Assembly (NCBI GenBank): GCA_911728455.2
Contig: OU452227.1
Span: forward strand, 11,069,110 to 11,133,109
From: Marthasterias glacialis
Lineage: Eukaryota; Echinodermata; Asteroidea; Forcipulatida; Asteriidae
DNA: 64,000 nucleotides
Direction of reading: 5' to 3'
Shown here: positions 56,801 to 59,667 of the stretch, piece after piece
Layout of the letters: each line of letters opens with the position of its first letter
Numbering within the stretch: position 1 is the first letter of the stretch
Translations under genes and position numbers: made by a program
The notes under the pieces: model-generated
Told to the model about the DNA's origin: nothing
The model's input: only the letters and a program-made list of their open reading frames with translations
Database searches by the model: none

Positions 56801-59667
56801 TTTGAAGGCACAATAAGGTTTTGAGAAAATCCTAAAATCAGGAAAAATCCTGAGAAATTACGTGCCTGTACTAACGTAGGGTTATTTCAATGATATCAAG
56901 TAGTACAGGTACTACATTATATTTTTGATGCCAGCAATTGTTTTTCCAACAGTTCTAGATTTATTAAATTCTTTGACAGGACAAGAAATTAAATGAAGAA
57001 TTAAAACTGGGTGTCTGCGTTTTGTATCAAAAATTTTCATAAAGTAACTAGAAGTAACTGTAAAAAAATGTTTGGGTAGTAAGTTTGAGTAGAGTTTCTT
57101 GGTACATATTGTACAGAGGTAAATGTTGAGAGTGAATATTTTGAGCACTCTGGTTTAAATCAAACTCTTATTGCAGCGTGTTGTGGCCAAGTGGTCTGGT
57201 GCAGCAGACTCAAGCTGTGGTGTTGCTGATCAGCAGAGTGTGGGTTCCAGTCCCTGTCTTGGACATGGACTGGAATAGAAGACAACATCAAATGGAAGAC
57301 AACAACCGAAGACAGCATAAAATGGAAGACAACATAAAATCTAACATTTTATGGAGATTGCACTGTCTGAATTTTATAAACTTTTGATATTAGGAAAGGG
57401 AAAACATCTCTAAAGTTGTTCAACTATTATTTTCATCACTCTTGAATTTAAGTGGAAATTATGACATAAAATGTAAAATTTCCCACTTGACCAGTGTAGT
57501 ATCTCGCCGGCCAGAAAGGCCCTGGAATGTGTTCATGGCCGGTCTTTTGTAAACAAAGGTTGGTCTTTTAATTGGTTAATCATGGTTTAATTAATTGGCT
57601 TCCACTAACAATGTGTACTGTGTACACCTTTTCAAAGACTCTATGAGATTGACCACGGTTTGAGGTCATCCTCAGGCCAGCCTGGCCAAAAGAGAAGAGA
57701 CTGTTGCTGCCTTTATCTCATGATAAGGAGAATTGAAACAAACAAATTTAGTTCAGCTCACTACACACTGCCCTGCAGCACCCATGTCGTTGTACATGTA
57801 CTTACATCATGCCATGTAGCACACAATCAATACTTACTGATCTACCAGATGAAATGAGCACCATACATCTACATTTCCATGCAGAACCCCTGAAGACTAT
57901 CAGAACAGTACAGTGTTTCCCCAGGTCAGGTTTCTCCCCTACTTGTTTCAAACCAATGGGGTAGCCAAAGTGTACACATAAAGTTATTCTGTAGCACAGT
58001 GCCATCTAACAAAATTACTCCATCCAGTTTGATAGTTTTTTTTTAAGCTCTGCAGGACAATAATGTTGATGAATTGAGTCAATTTTACCTTAATTCAGTA
58101 TTTGATCCAATTAGCCCCAAACCTTTGTGAATTGGCATGACATATCAACAGAGGAAGGACCACATTAATATGTTTTGAACATATTAGGAAAAACCTGGTC
58201 GGAACCGATCTGCTTTTGTCTTTGTGCTCCTGCCTTTGTCTTTGTGCTCCTGCCTTTCCTGTGGCATGTTTTAGCCTAAGTTGTTTTTGTCAAACCAAAA
58301 TGTTGAAGATCATTTTGGTTTAGTAAAGGTCAACCAAACTACCCGTTTTGAAGACCCTGATGTTTTATAGCAGCTCAGTATGAGCTAAATTTCACTTTCT
58401 TCCACTACATTTGATCATTTAGATGAACTATATATAAACAGTTGTTGCTTCATCATTGATCCCATGCCGTTCTTGGCCTACTTGAAGCCTGGGTCTTTCA
58501 CTGCGTGCTTGAACCATGCAGTTTCTTTAATGCATTGCCTACTGTGCCCTCCTTATCATTCATAGGTTTGTGTGGGACACCACGGTTGCCAAATTCTATA
58601 CCGAGAAAAAATGCAGGTAGCTCACAGAGTAAACACAAAGCCTAATGGGGCATTAGAGGTAAATGAAGGCTAACATTGGTAGTGACAAACTTTCAAGTTG
58701 ATGAAATACAGCGCTACTGCTAAGCATATTCTAAGTGTTACTTGTGCCGCACAACCTTTCTCAGTATGGGGACCAATCTTGAAAATGTTCTGTTCGAGAG
58801 AGCTTCTGTCTCTCAACCTCGGTTAACAAAGAGACGTTATAAAAAAGTTCACAGGTTTACAGAAGTCGAACCTCTTTTAAAAGAATAACTTACGATTGCT
58901 TCTTTTGGGACTGTTGTTTTCTTGTGTCTTTAAATAGACCTTCTCACCGAATTGACTACCACTGAGGAAATTTTCCCGAATTAAATTTCAAAATCTCTCT
59001 CCAATCTCCAAGTAATTATTATTTCTTGTTATTATTTATTACAAACAAAACCTCCATAGAAGGAGAAGATAAAATACAACAAATAGATATGCGTGTAAGT
59101 TAAAAACAGGATAACCCTGACATTCAAGTCGGCTGCCCAGATCATCCATACAAACCAAAAAAAGATTGTCAAAATGACCTTTGAAAGCTGTCGACCAAGA
59201 GTGTCAAGATCATCACAATCGAGAAATTAGAAATGACATAAAACTGTTTTGACACTATCACAAATACCTTGGTTGACACAGTCTACATTCTTAATTAGGT
59301 ACAGATGAATTTTCGTCTCAATGACGAACAGACAATGCATTTCAGCATCGAGAAAACATCAAGCTAAATCCGTTTTCTTCACATATTAATCAAAGCATTC
59401 TTGAATACAAAATCATCATTTGCCTTGTAATTCAGTTTCAATTAAATACACAATACAGGAAATGTCTCTTCCCCTAGAAATTAATTTAGCTTTGTTAATG
59501 TTGAAAGGTACATTGTACCTTTAAAAAAAATATTGAAGCCCAACACTCCCCCCCCCCACTTCACTTGATACATTCCTTAAGCTGTAATTTCCCCCATATT
59601 TTTCACAGTGGAGTCCCAGAGCCTGGGCCTGAGGACAGACTGACAGCAAAAGGAAGAAGCAGAGCAT
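8647..59667 (-). CDS. SDK: Sidekick homologue: 6 Ig + 13 FN3 + TM + PDZ-binding tail, 41 coding exons
   Basis: Single-pass adhesion protein of the Sidekick family. Known members are homophilic synaptic or tricellular-junction adhesion molecules tethered inside the cell through a C-terminal PDZ ligand. The 41 exons listed separately have compatible phases and total 6,366 nt (2,121 residues; vertebrate members are about 2,170-2,210). Order: signal peptide (1-16), Ig1 21-108, Ig2 109-202, Ig3 203-298, Ig4 299-391, Ig5 392-480, Ig6 481-574, FN3-1 575-675 to FN3-13 1785-1885, linker microexon 1886-1893, membrane span in 1894-1937, tail to 2121. All six Ig domains keep both disulphide Cys. The tail keeps the family motifs [28 protein letters not shown] and terminal GFSSFV. 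Every domain is bounded by phase-1 introns. Vertebrates have two paralogues, SDK1 and SDK2; this looks like the single ancestral type. Introns hold the repeats listed below. Only exon 1 is uncertain. Confidence 0.96.
9080..9215. repeat. Foldback FB-E, degraded
   Basis: Inner repeats AAGCACAAAACAATTTTGC and CTGCTTAAGCA. Better copies: 15,029, 18,841, 26,976, 35,712 and 40,517; fragments at 31,283 and 31,678. Confidence 0.5.
10241..10378. repeat. 72-bp tandem duplication
   Basis: TGTGTGGAAAGCTCAATTGG... at 10,241 recurs at 10,313 with a few mismatches. Confidence 0.75.
10442..10714. repeat. Foldback FB-C, interrupted
   Basis: ATTGACCCATTGCACTGACG at the left and ACTTGGGTCAATAG at the right. 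A T-rich insert lies between. Confidence 0.6.
10891..11795. mobile_element. Large foldback element, about 200-bp arms
   Basis: The arm at 10,891-11,095 recurs inverted at 11,588-11,795. Shared blocks include TAGTGCGCCCTCTTACGGCA, TCCTGCAGTAATGGGTTAAC and GCCTTTCCTAGGGAACCAAT. The roughly 490-bp middle has no coding capacity. Looks like a non-autonomous DNA transposon. Confidence 0.75.
12544..12697 (-). CDS. SDK: SDK exon 40: cytoplasmic tail, proline-rich motif
   Basis: Encodes [19 protein letters not shown] and [16 protein letters not shown], both hallmarks of Sidekick tails. Acceptor TCTGTCAG|ACC, donor CTCAG|GTCAGT. Confidence 0.95.
12834..12977. repeat. Foldback FB-F, first of a back-to-back pair
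   Basis: Ends GGGCTCGATTTCACAAA and TTTGTGAAATCGAGCCC. Six bases separate it from the next copy. Confidence 0.75.
12984..13393. repeat. Foldback FB-F carrying a nested FB-G
   Basis: Ends CTCGATTTCACAAAG and CTCTTTGTGAAATCAAGCCC. FB-G (13,083-13,322) sits inside. Confidence 0.7.
13083..13322. repeat. Foldback FB-G nested in FB-F
   Basis: Ends CTGCAAGAGGGCGCCC and GCGCCCTCTTGCTGT. An inverted-orientation copy at 46,323-46,551 shares the block from AATTAGACTTCTAATAAAG to GGGGGTAGATTGGGGGTCAA. Confidence 0.75.
13630..13804 (-). CDS. SDK: SDK exon 39: cytoplasmic tail, Arg/Gly-rich
   Basis: Encodes [20 protein letters not shown], then [17 protein letters not shown] and [14 protein letters not shown]. 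The family's DEGGF position is IDDAGF here; the Arg/Gly-rich run replaces the vertebrate NNRRLSVKNSF region. The phase-2 end joins TR to PPPRPSPGS. Confidence 0.9.
14185..14340. repeat. Foldback FB-I
   Basis: Ends GGCCTGGAATTACAC / GATGAAATTCCAGGCC. Inner TTTGCAAAATGAAAATGGCC is shared with copies at 29,523 and 48,135; relatives at 18,550 and 47,150. Confidence 0.75.
14365..14496 (-). CDS. SDK: SDK exon 38: transmembrane segment
   Basis: Encodes [19 protein letters not shown] and about 20 further hydrophobic residues, then stop-transfer [15 protein letters not shown] matches vertebrate FYEEWWFL. Phase 1-1. Confidence 0.93.
14567..14700. repeat. FB-K element
   Basis: Carries CAGGACTCGGGAAAGTACAG, GAGTATACAGTGCGTAACAC, ACATCGGTGTATGGG and TTATCCCCGATGCAAA. 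Other copies: 21,757, 43,536, 48,887, 49,640, 49,895 and 54,262. Some copies hold a tRNA-like B box (GGGATTCGAACC, reverse). Confidence 0.65.
15029..15228. repeat. Foldback FB-E
   Basis: CAGGGCCAAACTCATGAAGC ... GCTTTGTGAAGTTAAGCCCC, with inner TTTGCTAAGCACAGAA and TTGGCTGGCAACC. Confidence 0.65.
15420..15547. repeat. Near-perfect hairpin related to FB-A ends
   Basis: AATGGGAAACTTTTGAGACG...AGACCGGTCCTTTTC pairs with its complement ending CTCAAAAGTCTCCCATT. Arms are about 55 nt. A related end sequence occurs at 45,648-45,802. Confidence 0.8.
16739..16898. repeat. Foldback FB-J
   Basis: Ends GGCCTTTTTCAAACCTTGG / CCGAGGTTTGGAGGC. An inner 20-bp unit (GAGCCCAGAGCCAGAGACG) is doubled. Second copy at 22,624. 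Confidence 0.65.
17341..17505. repeat. Dispersed non-palindromic repeat
   Basis: Shares GAGCTTTTAAAACCAAACAT and the GGGAGAACCCTG end with 25,296-25,467 and, inverted, 37,636-37,812. Confidence 0.6.
17733..17756 (-). CDS. SDK: SDK exon 37: 24-nt microexon in the juxtamembrane linker
   Basis: Acceptor TATCACAG|GAACC and donor ATACAG|GTATAT enclose 24 nt, phase 1-1, encoding TTDEPYT in the linker between FN3-13 and the membrane span. Skipping it keeps the frame ([14 protein letters not shown] becomes ATPANG). Both splice sites are strong, but use of the exon is an inference. Confidence 0.7.
18041..18188. repeat. Foldback FB-C
   Basis: ATTGACCCCTTGTAGGTACG, CATTTTGGGAGTCAACAG, and TTGGGTCAGTAG at the right end. 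Confidence 0.7.
18306..18513. repeat. Foldback FB-B
   Basis: CCAATCCGAGCAGCTCGTTC at the left; AACAAACGAGGATTAGTGTA at the right. Confidence 0.75.
18550..18835. repeat. FB-I relative interrupted by FB-F
   Basis: GGAGGCAATTGCCTC... is broken by FB-F at 18,603-18,720 and resumes TGGTCATTGCCTTGGTGCCC. The uninterrupted counterpart is at 47,150-47,326. Confidence 0.65.
18603..18720. repeat. Foldback FB-F (nested)
   Basis: TGGATTTCACAAAACTAG ... GCTTTGTGAAATCCACACC, with inner TTAGGACAAGTCC and its complement. Confidence 0.75.
18841..19036. repeat. Foldback FB-E
   Basis: AGGGCCCAATTTCATCAAGC ... TTTTTGAAATTAGGCCCTGG. Confidence 0.75.
19107..19280 (-). CDS. SDK: SDK exon 36: FN3-13, second part
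   Basis: 174 nt. It encodes [40 protein letters not shown] and VEFYATPG. Confidence 0.94.
19563..19653 (-). mobile_element. SINE family B (reverse)
   Basis: AAGTGTCTTGCTCAAGGACA followed by the reversed tRNA-Leu head ending CTTGAGTCTGGTGCACTAG. Confidence 0.7.
19825..20014. repeat. Foldback FB-H
   Basis: Ends TAGACCCTTCCCATGAAATA / TATTTCATGGGAAGGGCTA. Second copy 38,033-38,257. Confidence 0.8.
20035..20162. repeat. Foldback FB-D
   Basis: GGCCCAAATTCATGGCACTG ... AGCGCCATGAAACATGG, with AGAATTCTACCCTTAC arms. Confidence 0.75.
20274..20402 (-). CDS. SDK: SDK exon 35: FN3-13, first part (D-type)
   Basis: 129 nt. It encodes [40 protein letters not shown] and EE. Confidence 0.93.
20613..20830. 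repeat. FB-C remnant with a local duplication
   Basis: CATTTTGGGAAGTCATACTG at the left and GACGTCACGTGAATTGGGTC at the right. The middle has GATATGATGTGCATCT twice (near 20,647 and 20,706). Confidence 0.55.
20831..20935 (-). mobile_element. SINE family B (reverse)
   Basis: AAGTGCCTTGCTCAAGGACA, then GGATTCAAATCC (reversed B box) and a degraded Leu head. Confidence 0.6.
21068..21217. repeat. Foldback FB-A
   Basis: CAATGAGAGACTTTGGAACA ... CATCTTCAAAAGTGTCCAATTG; GCAGCAGACTTACCAGGTAA inside. Confidence 0.8.
21383..21547 (-). CDS. SDK: SDK exon 34: FN3-12, second part
   Basis: 165 nt. It encodes [40 protein letters not shown] and TTGPQA. Confidence 0.92.
21757..21890. repeat. FB-K element
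   Basis: AAGCACTGTATACTCAGTGC, reversed B box GGTGGGATTCGAACC, then TACAGTGCTTACCACACATC. Confidence 0.65.
22051..22192. repeat. Foldback FB-L hairpin
   Basis: Arms TAATTATCTCTAATGAGTTG and complement CAACTCATTAGAGATAATTA; central GGTTCTAAAAAGAACC. A larger relative is at 34,908. Confidence 0.8.
22414..22551 (-). CDS. SDK: SDK exon 33: FN3-12, first part (C-type)
   Basis: 138 nt. It encodes [40 protein letters not shown] and D. The YxxxTPxD stretch matches vertebrate YEPCTPVDG. Confidence 0.92.
22624..22745. repeat. Foldback FB-J
   Basis: CCTTGGCTTAGGCTCTGG ... CAGCCTAGGTTTGGAAAAGG. Confidence 0.6.
23099..23247. repeat. Foldback FB-A
   Basis: AGAAACTTTTGAGGACACTA ... TAGTGTTCCAAAATCTCCC; TCTGCTGCCACC inside. 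Confidence 0.8.
23534..23720 (-). CDS. SDK: SDK exon 32: FN3-11, second part
   Basis: 187 nt, the same length as exon 24. It encodes [38 protein letters not shown] and GTTSTS. Confidence 0.92.
23966..24362. repeat. FB-C carrying a nested FB-B, abutting exon 31
   Basis: Left half from TGTTGACCCCTTGCACCAAT, right half GACATTGACTCCC through GATGATGACGTCAGGTGAAT. FB-B (24,093-24,287) splits it. The right end touches the exon 31 donor. Confidence 0.8.
24093..24287. repeat. Foldback FB-B nested in FB-C
   Basis: ACTAATCTGAGCAACTGG ... GAACGAGCTGCTCAGATTAGT. Confidence 0.8.
24365..24480 (-). CDS. SDK: SDK exon 31: FN3-11, first part (B-type); donor abuts a foldback element
   Basis: 116 nt. It encodes [20 protein letters not shown] and [10 protein letters not shown]. 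The donor AAG|GTAATTCACC runs straight into the end of a FB-C foldback, so donor bases from +3 onward are element sequence. Confidence 0.93.
24650..24884 (-). CDS. SDK: SDK exon 30: FN3-10, second part
   Basis: 235 nt, the same length as exon 15. It encodes [40 protein letters not shown] and TDYVGVA. Confidence 0.93.
25041..25111 (-). CDS. SDK: SDK exon 29: FN3-10, first part (A-type)
   Basis: 71 nt. It encodes [20 protein letters not shown] and SWT. Split position identical to FN3-2 and FN3-6. Confidence 0.92.
25296..25467. repeat. Dispersed non-palindromic repeat, second copy
   Basis: GGCTTTTAAAACCAAACATA through CTGGGGAAAAACCCTGC, as at 17,341. Confidence 0.6.
25546..25624. repeat. G-rich purine tract
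   Basis: A run of GGG-GGGGGG blocks on the + strand (the C-rich side in SDK pre-mRNA). Enough G-runs for a quadruplex in DNA. Confidence 0.6.
25836..25939 (-). CDS. SDK: SDK exon 28: FN3-9, second part
   Basis: 104 nt. It encodes [20 protein letters not shown] and KISTEQD, completing the split Lys. Like FN3-5 it ends TEQD. Confidence 0.93.
26601..26793 (-). CDS. SDK: SDK exon 27: FN3-9, first part (D-type)
   Basis: 193 nt, phase 1 to 2. It encodes [38 protein letters not shown] and ISYVVDK. Confidence 0.93.
26976..27155. repeat. Foldback FB-E
   Basis: CAGGACCCAATTTTGTAAAG ... AGCTTTATAAAATTGGGCCC. It ends 27 bp before the exon 26 donor side. Confidence 0.75.
27183..27366 (-). CDS. SDK: SDK exon 26: FN3-8, second part
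   Basis: Encodes [20 protein letters not shown], then [20 protein letters not shown] and FTTNDR. The TRLGWGEDA motif matches vertebrate TRKGWGEAA. Confidence 0.94.
28291..28397 (-). CDS. SDK: SDK exon 25: FN3-8, first part (C-type)
   Basis: 107 nt. It encodes [20 protein letters not shown], nearly the vertebrate motif, and [10 protein letters not shown]. Confidence 0.93.
29198..29384 (-). CDS. SDK: SDK exon 24: FN3-7, second part
   Basis: Encodes [40 protein letters not shown], ending VQTQES. Phase 0 to 1. Confidence 0.94.
29523..29704. repeat. Foldback FB-I
   Basis: AGGCCTGGAGTTACATGC ... AAAGATGAAACTCCAGGCC. Confidence 0.75.
30011..30126 (-). CDS. SDK: SDK exon 23: FN3-7, first part (B-type)
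   Basis: 116 nt. It encodes [20 protein letters not shown] and QNGAILGYK; the phase-0 intron follows GYK. Confidence 0.92.
30505..30769. repeat. 33-bp minisatellite, about 8 units
   Basis: Unit start AATGGGGTATACTTCCACAA at 30,505, 30,538, 30,571, 30,604, 30,637 and 30,670, then a unit with a 4-bp insertion and one more. Because 33 is a multiple of three it gives a false repetitive ORF. Confidence 0.9.
30859..31099 (-). CDS. SDK: SDK exon 22: FN3-6, second part
   Basis: Encodes [37 protein letters not shown], ending VVRTSDT. Phase 0 to 1. Confidence 0.95.
31208..31510. repeat. Dispersed repeat interrupted by a FB-E fragment
   Basis: Blocks ATCCTTCTGTATC..., CAAGTGCTTATCACC and GGAGGATTGAGGTCACCTGT recur at 36,735-36,945 and, inverted, at 20,936-21,060. 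A FB-E fragment (31,283-31,372) lies inside. Confidence 0.5.
31678..31852. repeat. FB-E fragment
   Basis: CATACAGCTGCTCAGTACAA ... GAGCAGCTCTATGAGGTCGG, ending at the exon 21 donor region. Confidence 0.5.
31859..31929 (-). CDS. SDK: SDK exon 21: FN3-6, first part (A-type)
   Basis: 71 nt. It encodes [17 protein letters not shown] and LRVRWV. Same length and split position as exons 14 and 29. Confidence 0.9.
32442..32648. repeat. Foldback FB-C
   Basis: GAGCCAATTCACCTGACGTC ... GACGCTGGTGTAAGGGTCAG. Confidence 0.75.
32709..33008 (-). CDS. SDK: SDK exon 20: FN3-5 (D-type), single exon
   Basis: Whole domain in one 300-nt phase 1-1 exon, the only undivided FN3. It encodes [58 protein letters not shown], ending IQTEQD. 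Confidence 0.95.
33190..33513 (+). mobile_element. SINE family C
   Basis: Degenerate tRNA-like head with B box GGTTCGATTCCCGGC (33,240-33,254), then TTGGTTCTCTCCTGTACCTC and GTCATATATGGGTCGATGTG. The body recurs at 51,752-51,990. Confidence 0.65.
33710..33904 (-). CDS. SDK: SDK exon 19: FN3-4, second part
   Basis: Encodes [36 protein letters not shown], ending FSSGVPP as in vertebrate Sidekick. Phase 1-1. Confidence 0.92.
34052..34167. repeat. Single-copy hairpin
   Basis: GACCCGAGCACAGTCTTTCT and its complement AGAAAGACTGTGCTCGGGTC; arms of about 50 nt around a short loop. Confidence 0.85.
34429..34527 (-). CDS. SDK: SDK exon 18: FN3-4, first part (C-type)
   Basis: 99 nt. It encodes [20 protein letters not shown] and ETNGILTG; the split Gly leads into YEIQWEEY. 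Confidence 0.93.
34908..35197. repeat. Long foldback FB-L
   Basis: Arms of about 100 nt: ATAGGAAACTATAACTAGTA ... GGAGTGGTGGCTCTGAAAAG against the complement at 35,098-35,197. Confidence 0.85.
35318..35513 (-). CDS. SDK: SDK exon 17: FN3-3, second part
   Basis: Encodes [37 protein letters not shown] and RTQED. The GLKKYTEY and GPGDGP motifs match the vertebrate domain. Confidence 0.94.
35712..35913. repeat. Foldback FB-E
   Basis: TGGGCCCAATTTCACAGAGC ... CAGCACTAATAAAAACTGGGCC. Confidence 0.75.
36114..36229 (-). CDS. SDK: SDK exon 16: FN3-3, first part (B-type)
   Basis: 116 nt. It encodes [20 protein letters not shown] and ends INGINQGYK, as in vertebrate Sidekick FN3-3. The phase-0 intron follows GYK. 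Confidence 0.93.
36735..36945. repeat. Dispersed repeat (as at 31,208)
   Basis: CCTTACAGTCCCAATTCCTT ... CTAGTCTGTAAGGGTTAAAG, with imperfect terminal inverted repeats CCCTTACAG/CTGTAAGGG. Confidence 0.6.
37304..37538 (-). CDS. SDK: SDK exon 15: FN3-2, second part
   Basis: Encodes [18 protein letters not shown], then [20 protein letters not shown], ending KQRTMEG. Phase 0 to 1. Confidence 0.93.
37636..37812. repeat. Dispersed non-palindromic repeat (inverted copy)
   Basis: GGGTTCTCCCCAGGATTTTT ... ATGTTTGGTTTTAAAACTCT, inverse of 17,341-17,505. Confidence 0.6.
38033..38257. repeat. Foldback FB-H
   Basis: AAACCCTTCCCATGAAATAT ... ACATATTTCATGGGAAGGGT. It ends about 36 bp from the exon 14 donor. 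Confidence 0.8.
38294..38364 (-). CDS. SDK: SDK exon 14: FN3-2, first part (A-type)
   Basis: 71 nt, phase 1 to 0. It encodes [17 protein letters not shown] and IIVEWQ. The intron falls one residue after the conserved Trp, as in FN3-6 and FN3-10. Confidence 0.9.
38743..39722 (+). mobile_element. LTR, about 980 bp, with the start of an internal region
   Basis: Begins TGTGACGGG and ends CCGGTCACA, near-perfect short inverted termini with TG...CA. It contains TATATATT (39,533) and AATAAA (39,654). Right after it, AAATGGTGGAAGATCCGGG resembles a primer-binding-site region. No gag/pol and no second LTR seen, so this is a truncated element antisense to SDK. A 59-bp block occurs twice inside (38,882-38,940 and 39,587-39,645). 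Confidence 0.6.
39854..40021 (-). CDS. SDK: SDK exon 13: FN3-1, second part
   Basis: Encodes [20 protein letters not shown], then [17 protein letters not shown], ending LHIPEE. A LTR with the start of its internal region lies directly beyond its donor. Confidence 0.93.
40261..40395 (-). CDS. SDK: SDK exon 12: FN3-1, first part (D-type)
   Basis: Encodes [37 protein letters not shown] and IIEQKED. The LPH start and FDGNSPL are shared with vertebrate Sidekick FN3-1. Confidence 0.94.
40517..40715. repeat. Foldback FB-E
   Basis: CAGGGCCAAATTTTGTAGAG ... CTCTATGAAATTGGGCCCAG. Confidence 0.75.
40804..41085 (-). CDS. SDK: SDK exon 11: Ig6
   Basis: Whole Ig6 in one exon, residues 481-574. First Cys in [26 protein letters not shown], second Cys in [13 protein letters not shown], ending ASLTVLE. 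Phase 1-1. Confidence 0.95.
41412..41561 (-). CDS. SDK: SDK exon 10: Ig5, second part
   Basis: Encodes [19 protein letters not shown] and [16 protein letters not shown] with the second Cys, ending TVRLTVY. Phase 1-1. Confidence 0.92.
42137..42488. repeat. FB-C interrupted near its end by FB-A
   Basis: TTGATTCCTTGCACCAAGGT ... GATGATGACGTCAGGTGAAT, then FB-A, then the last bases GGGTCAAT. Confidence 0.75.
42334..42480. repeat. Foldback FB-A nested in FB-C
   Basis: GCACTTACCAGGTAAATTTC ... CACCCTCAAAAGTCTCCCATT. Confidence 0.75.
42645..42761 (-). CDS. SDK: SDK exon 9: Ig5, first part
   Basis: Encodes [19 protein letters not shown], first Cys in ATIQCQATG, and KPTISWLR. Phase 1-1. Confidence 0.92.
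43346..43466 (-). CDS. SDK: SDK exon 8: Ig4, second part
   Basis: Encodes [20 protein letters not shown] and [11 protein letters not shown] with the second Cys, ending TWLQVRE across the next phase-1 intron. Confidence 0.93.
43536..43672. repeat. FB-K element
   Basis: GATAAGTACTGTATAGTCAG, reversed B box GGTTGGGATTTGAACC, then TAACCGCTAGATTGTCCAAC (reversed A-box side). Confidence 0.6.
43814..43971 (-). CDS. SDK: SDK exon 7: Ig4, first part
   Basis: Encodes [20 protein letters not shown], first Cys in VTIPCTATG, then [13 protein letters not shown] and GDSRFQ. Ends in phase 0. Confidence 0.92.
44717..44865. repeat. Foldback element
   Basis: AAGGCCATGTCCAAATTGGC ... GCCAATTTGGATACGGCCC, with GGCTATGGCTACGG arms. 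Related words near 10,085-10,170. Confidence 0.7.
45606..45835. repeat. Foldback flanked by 33-bp direct repeats
   Basis: A FB-A-related foldback (45,648-45,802) lies between identical 33-bp repeats at 45,606-45,638 and 45,803-45,835 (ATCTGTAAACAACTCTCGAG...). Confidence 0.8.
46323..46551. repeat. Foldback FB-G
   Basis: GACAGCAAGAGGGCGCAC ... AAGGGTGCCCTCTTCCAG; inverted relative to 13,083. Confidence 0.75.
46997..47131. repeat. Foldback FB-D
   Basis: AGGACCCAATTTCATGGCTC ... CGCCATGAAATTGGGCCC. Confidence 0.8.
47150..47326. repeat. FB-I relative
   Basis: AGGCCTGAAACTTCTACAAG ... CAATCAGGTCTGG; GAGGCAATTGCCTCCACTGC inside. Confidence 0.55.
47532..47732. repeat. Foldback FB-C, first of a tandem pair
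   Basis: ATTGACCCAATTCACCTGAC ... GTGACGTCAGTGCAAGAGG. Confidence 0.75.
47733..47942. repeat. Foldback FB-C, second of a tandem pair
   Basis: TTACCCAATTCACCTGACAT ... GACGTAGGTGCAAGGGGAC; directly adjoins the previous copy. Confidence 0.75.
48135..48270. repeat. Foldback FB-I
   Basis: GAGGCCAAGGCCATTTTCAT ... GCCTCCATTGCCTCTGTGT. Confidence 0.65.
48415..48614. repeat. Foldback FB-C
   Basis: ATTTGACCACGTCATCATCA ... CGCTGTTGCAAGGGGTCAAC; ends 48 bp from the exon 6 donor. Confidence 0.7.
48662..48843 (-). CDS. SDK: SDK exon 6: Ig3, second part
   Basis: Completes the split Arg of VNAR-P, then encodes [16 protein letters not shown] and [12 protein letters not shown] with the second Cys, ending SANLTLY. 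The donor ATACA|GTAAGT is 48 bp from a FB-C foldback. Confidence 0.94.
48887..49020. repeat. FB-K element
   Basis: ACACTGATGTGTGTTAAGCA, GGTGGGATTTGAAC (reversed B box), TAGACCACCCAGATTG. Confidence 0.65.
49640..49850. repeat. FB-K element with tRNA-like part
   Basis: CCATACACCGATGTGTGTTA, GGTGGGATTCAAACCC, GTCTTACCAACTAGACTACC (reversed A box and B box). Confidence 0.7.
49895..50035. repeat. FB-K long hairpin beside exon 5
   Basis: TTGCCCATACACCGATGTGT ... GAGTCCTG, T-run, CAGGACTCGAG ... ACACATCAGTGTATGGGCAA. Arms are about 65 nt with few mismatches. Confidence 0.85.
50112..50217 (-). CDS. SDK: SDK exon 5: Ig3, first part
   Basis: 106 nt, phase 1 to 2. It encodes [19 protein letters not shown] and MECIVNAR with the first Ig3 Cys, matching the vertebrate IAPTIIIPP and MECVANARP. 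The donor GCAAG|GTTTGT is 77 bp from the long hairpin at 49,895-50,035. Confidence 0.92.
51294..51494 (-). CDS. SDK: SDK exon 4: Ig2, second part
   Basis: Encodes [15 protein letters not shown], then [19 protein letters not shown] with the second Cys, ending DITLTVQG. Acceptor ATACAG|AA, donor CCAAG|GTATGG. Confidence 0.94.
51752..51990 (+). mobile_element. SINE family C, second copy
   Basis: TTGGTTCTCTCCTATGCCAC ... TTCGCAATTCAGCTTCTCAG, as at 33,190; lacks the tRNA-like head. Confidence 0.65.
52070..52150 (-). CDS. SDK: SDK exon 3: Ig2, first part
   Basis: 81 nt, phase 1-1. It encodes [20 protein letters not shown] and the first Ig2 Cys (LLSCPSI). Too short for a plain ORF search; found from the splice sites GTAG|AT and ATAG|GTAAGC. 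Confidence 0.88.
   Translation of the reverse strand: MWKVLLEVLAQRRLQQARQCCCLALV
52193..52245 (+). mobile_element. SINE family A, internally deleted
   Basis: GGGCTAGATAGCTCAGT joins CCAGTCAAG directly and continues TTTTCTTTGTTCACCCCAAA, skipping the B box. Confidence 0.6.
53231..53494 (-). CDS. SDK: SDK exon 2: Ig1
   Basis: Whole first Ig domain in one phase 1-1 exon, residues 21-108. It starts VQPYITEHP, has the first Cys in SLKCQA, Trp in YQWLKDD and the second Cys in GEYRCLVRN, and ends DLHVAY, like the family's VQVAY. Confidence 0.95.
53896..54030. repeat. Single-copy foldback
   Basis: AAGCCTTTTTGAGATATGGT ... CCGCCATATCCTAAAAAGGCT. Confidence 0.7.
54262..54360. repeat. FB-K fragment
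   Basis: GCATCGGGAATGAAGAATAG, CCATACACCGATGTGTGTTA, TTTTCCCGAGTC. Confidence 0.6.
56107..56276. repeat. Foldback FB-A
   Basis: GACTTTTAAGGACACTATAC ... CTGCCACCTGGCGCTCCAAAG. Confidence 0.75.
57178..57264 (+). mobile_element. SINE family B head
   Basis: GTGTTGTGGCCAAGTGGTCT (A box) and GTGTGGGTTCCAGTCCC (B box), with CAGACTCAAGCTGTGG as anticodon arm. Confidence 0.7.
59607..59667 (-). CDS. SDK: SDK exon 1 candidate: signal peptide
   Basis: ATG at 59667-59665 is the first after an in-frame TGA at 59709-59707. It encodes [20 protein letters not shown]: a short n-region, a hydrophobic core and an AQA cleavage site. The donor CACT|GTGAAA leaves phase 1, as exon 2 requires, giving ...LGLHSVQPYI. 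A second phase-1 donor, TCAA|GTGAAG with exon end at 59565, would add 14 residues. There is no sequence similarity to prove this exon; an alternative first exon is possible. Confidence 0.45.

Larger units (their letters stand above)
53495..59606. other. SDK intron 1
   Basis: Holds a palindrome (53,896-54,030), FB-K (54,262), FB-A (56,107) and SINE B (57,178). 54,400-56,100 and 57,300-59,500 are almost repeat-free, unlike other introns. A 22-bp tandem duplication lies at 58,210-58,254. No further exon recognised. Confidence 0.55.
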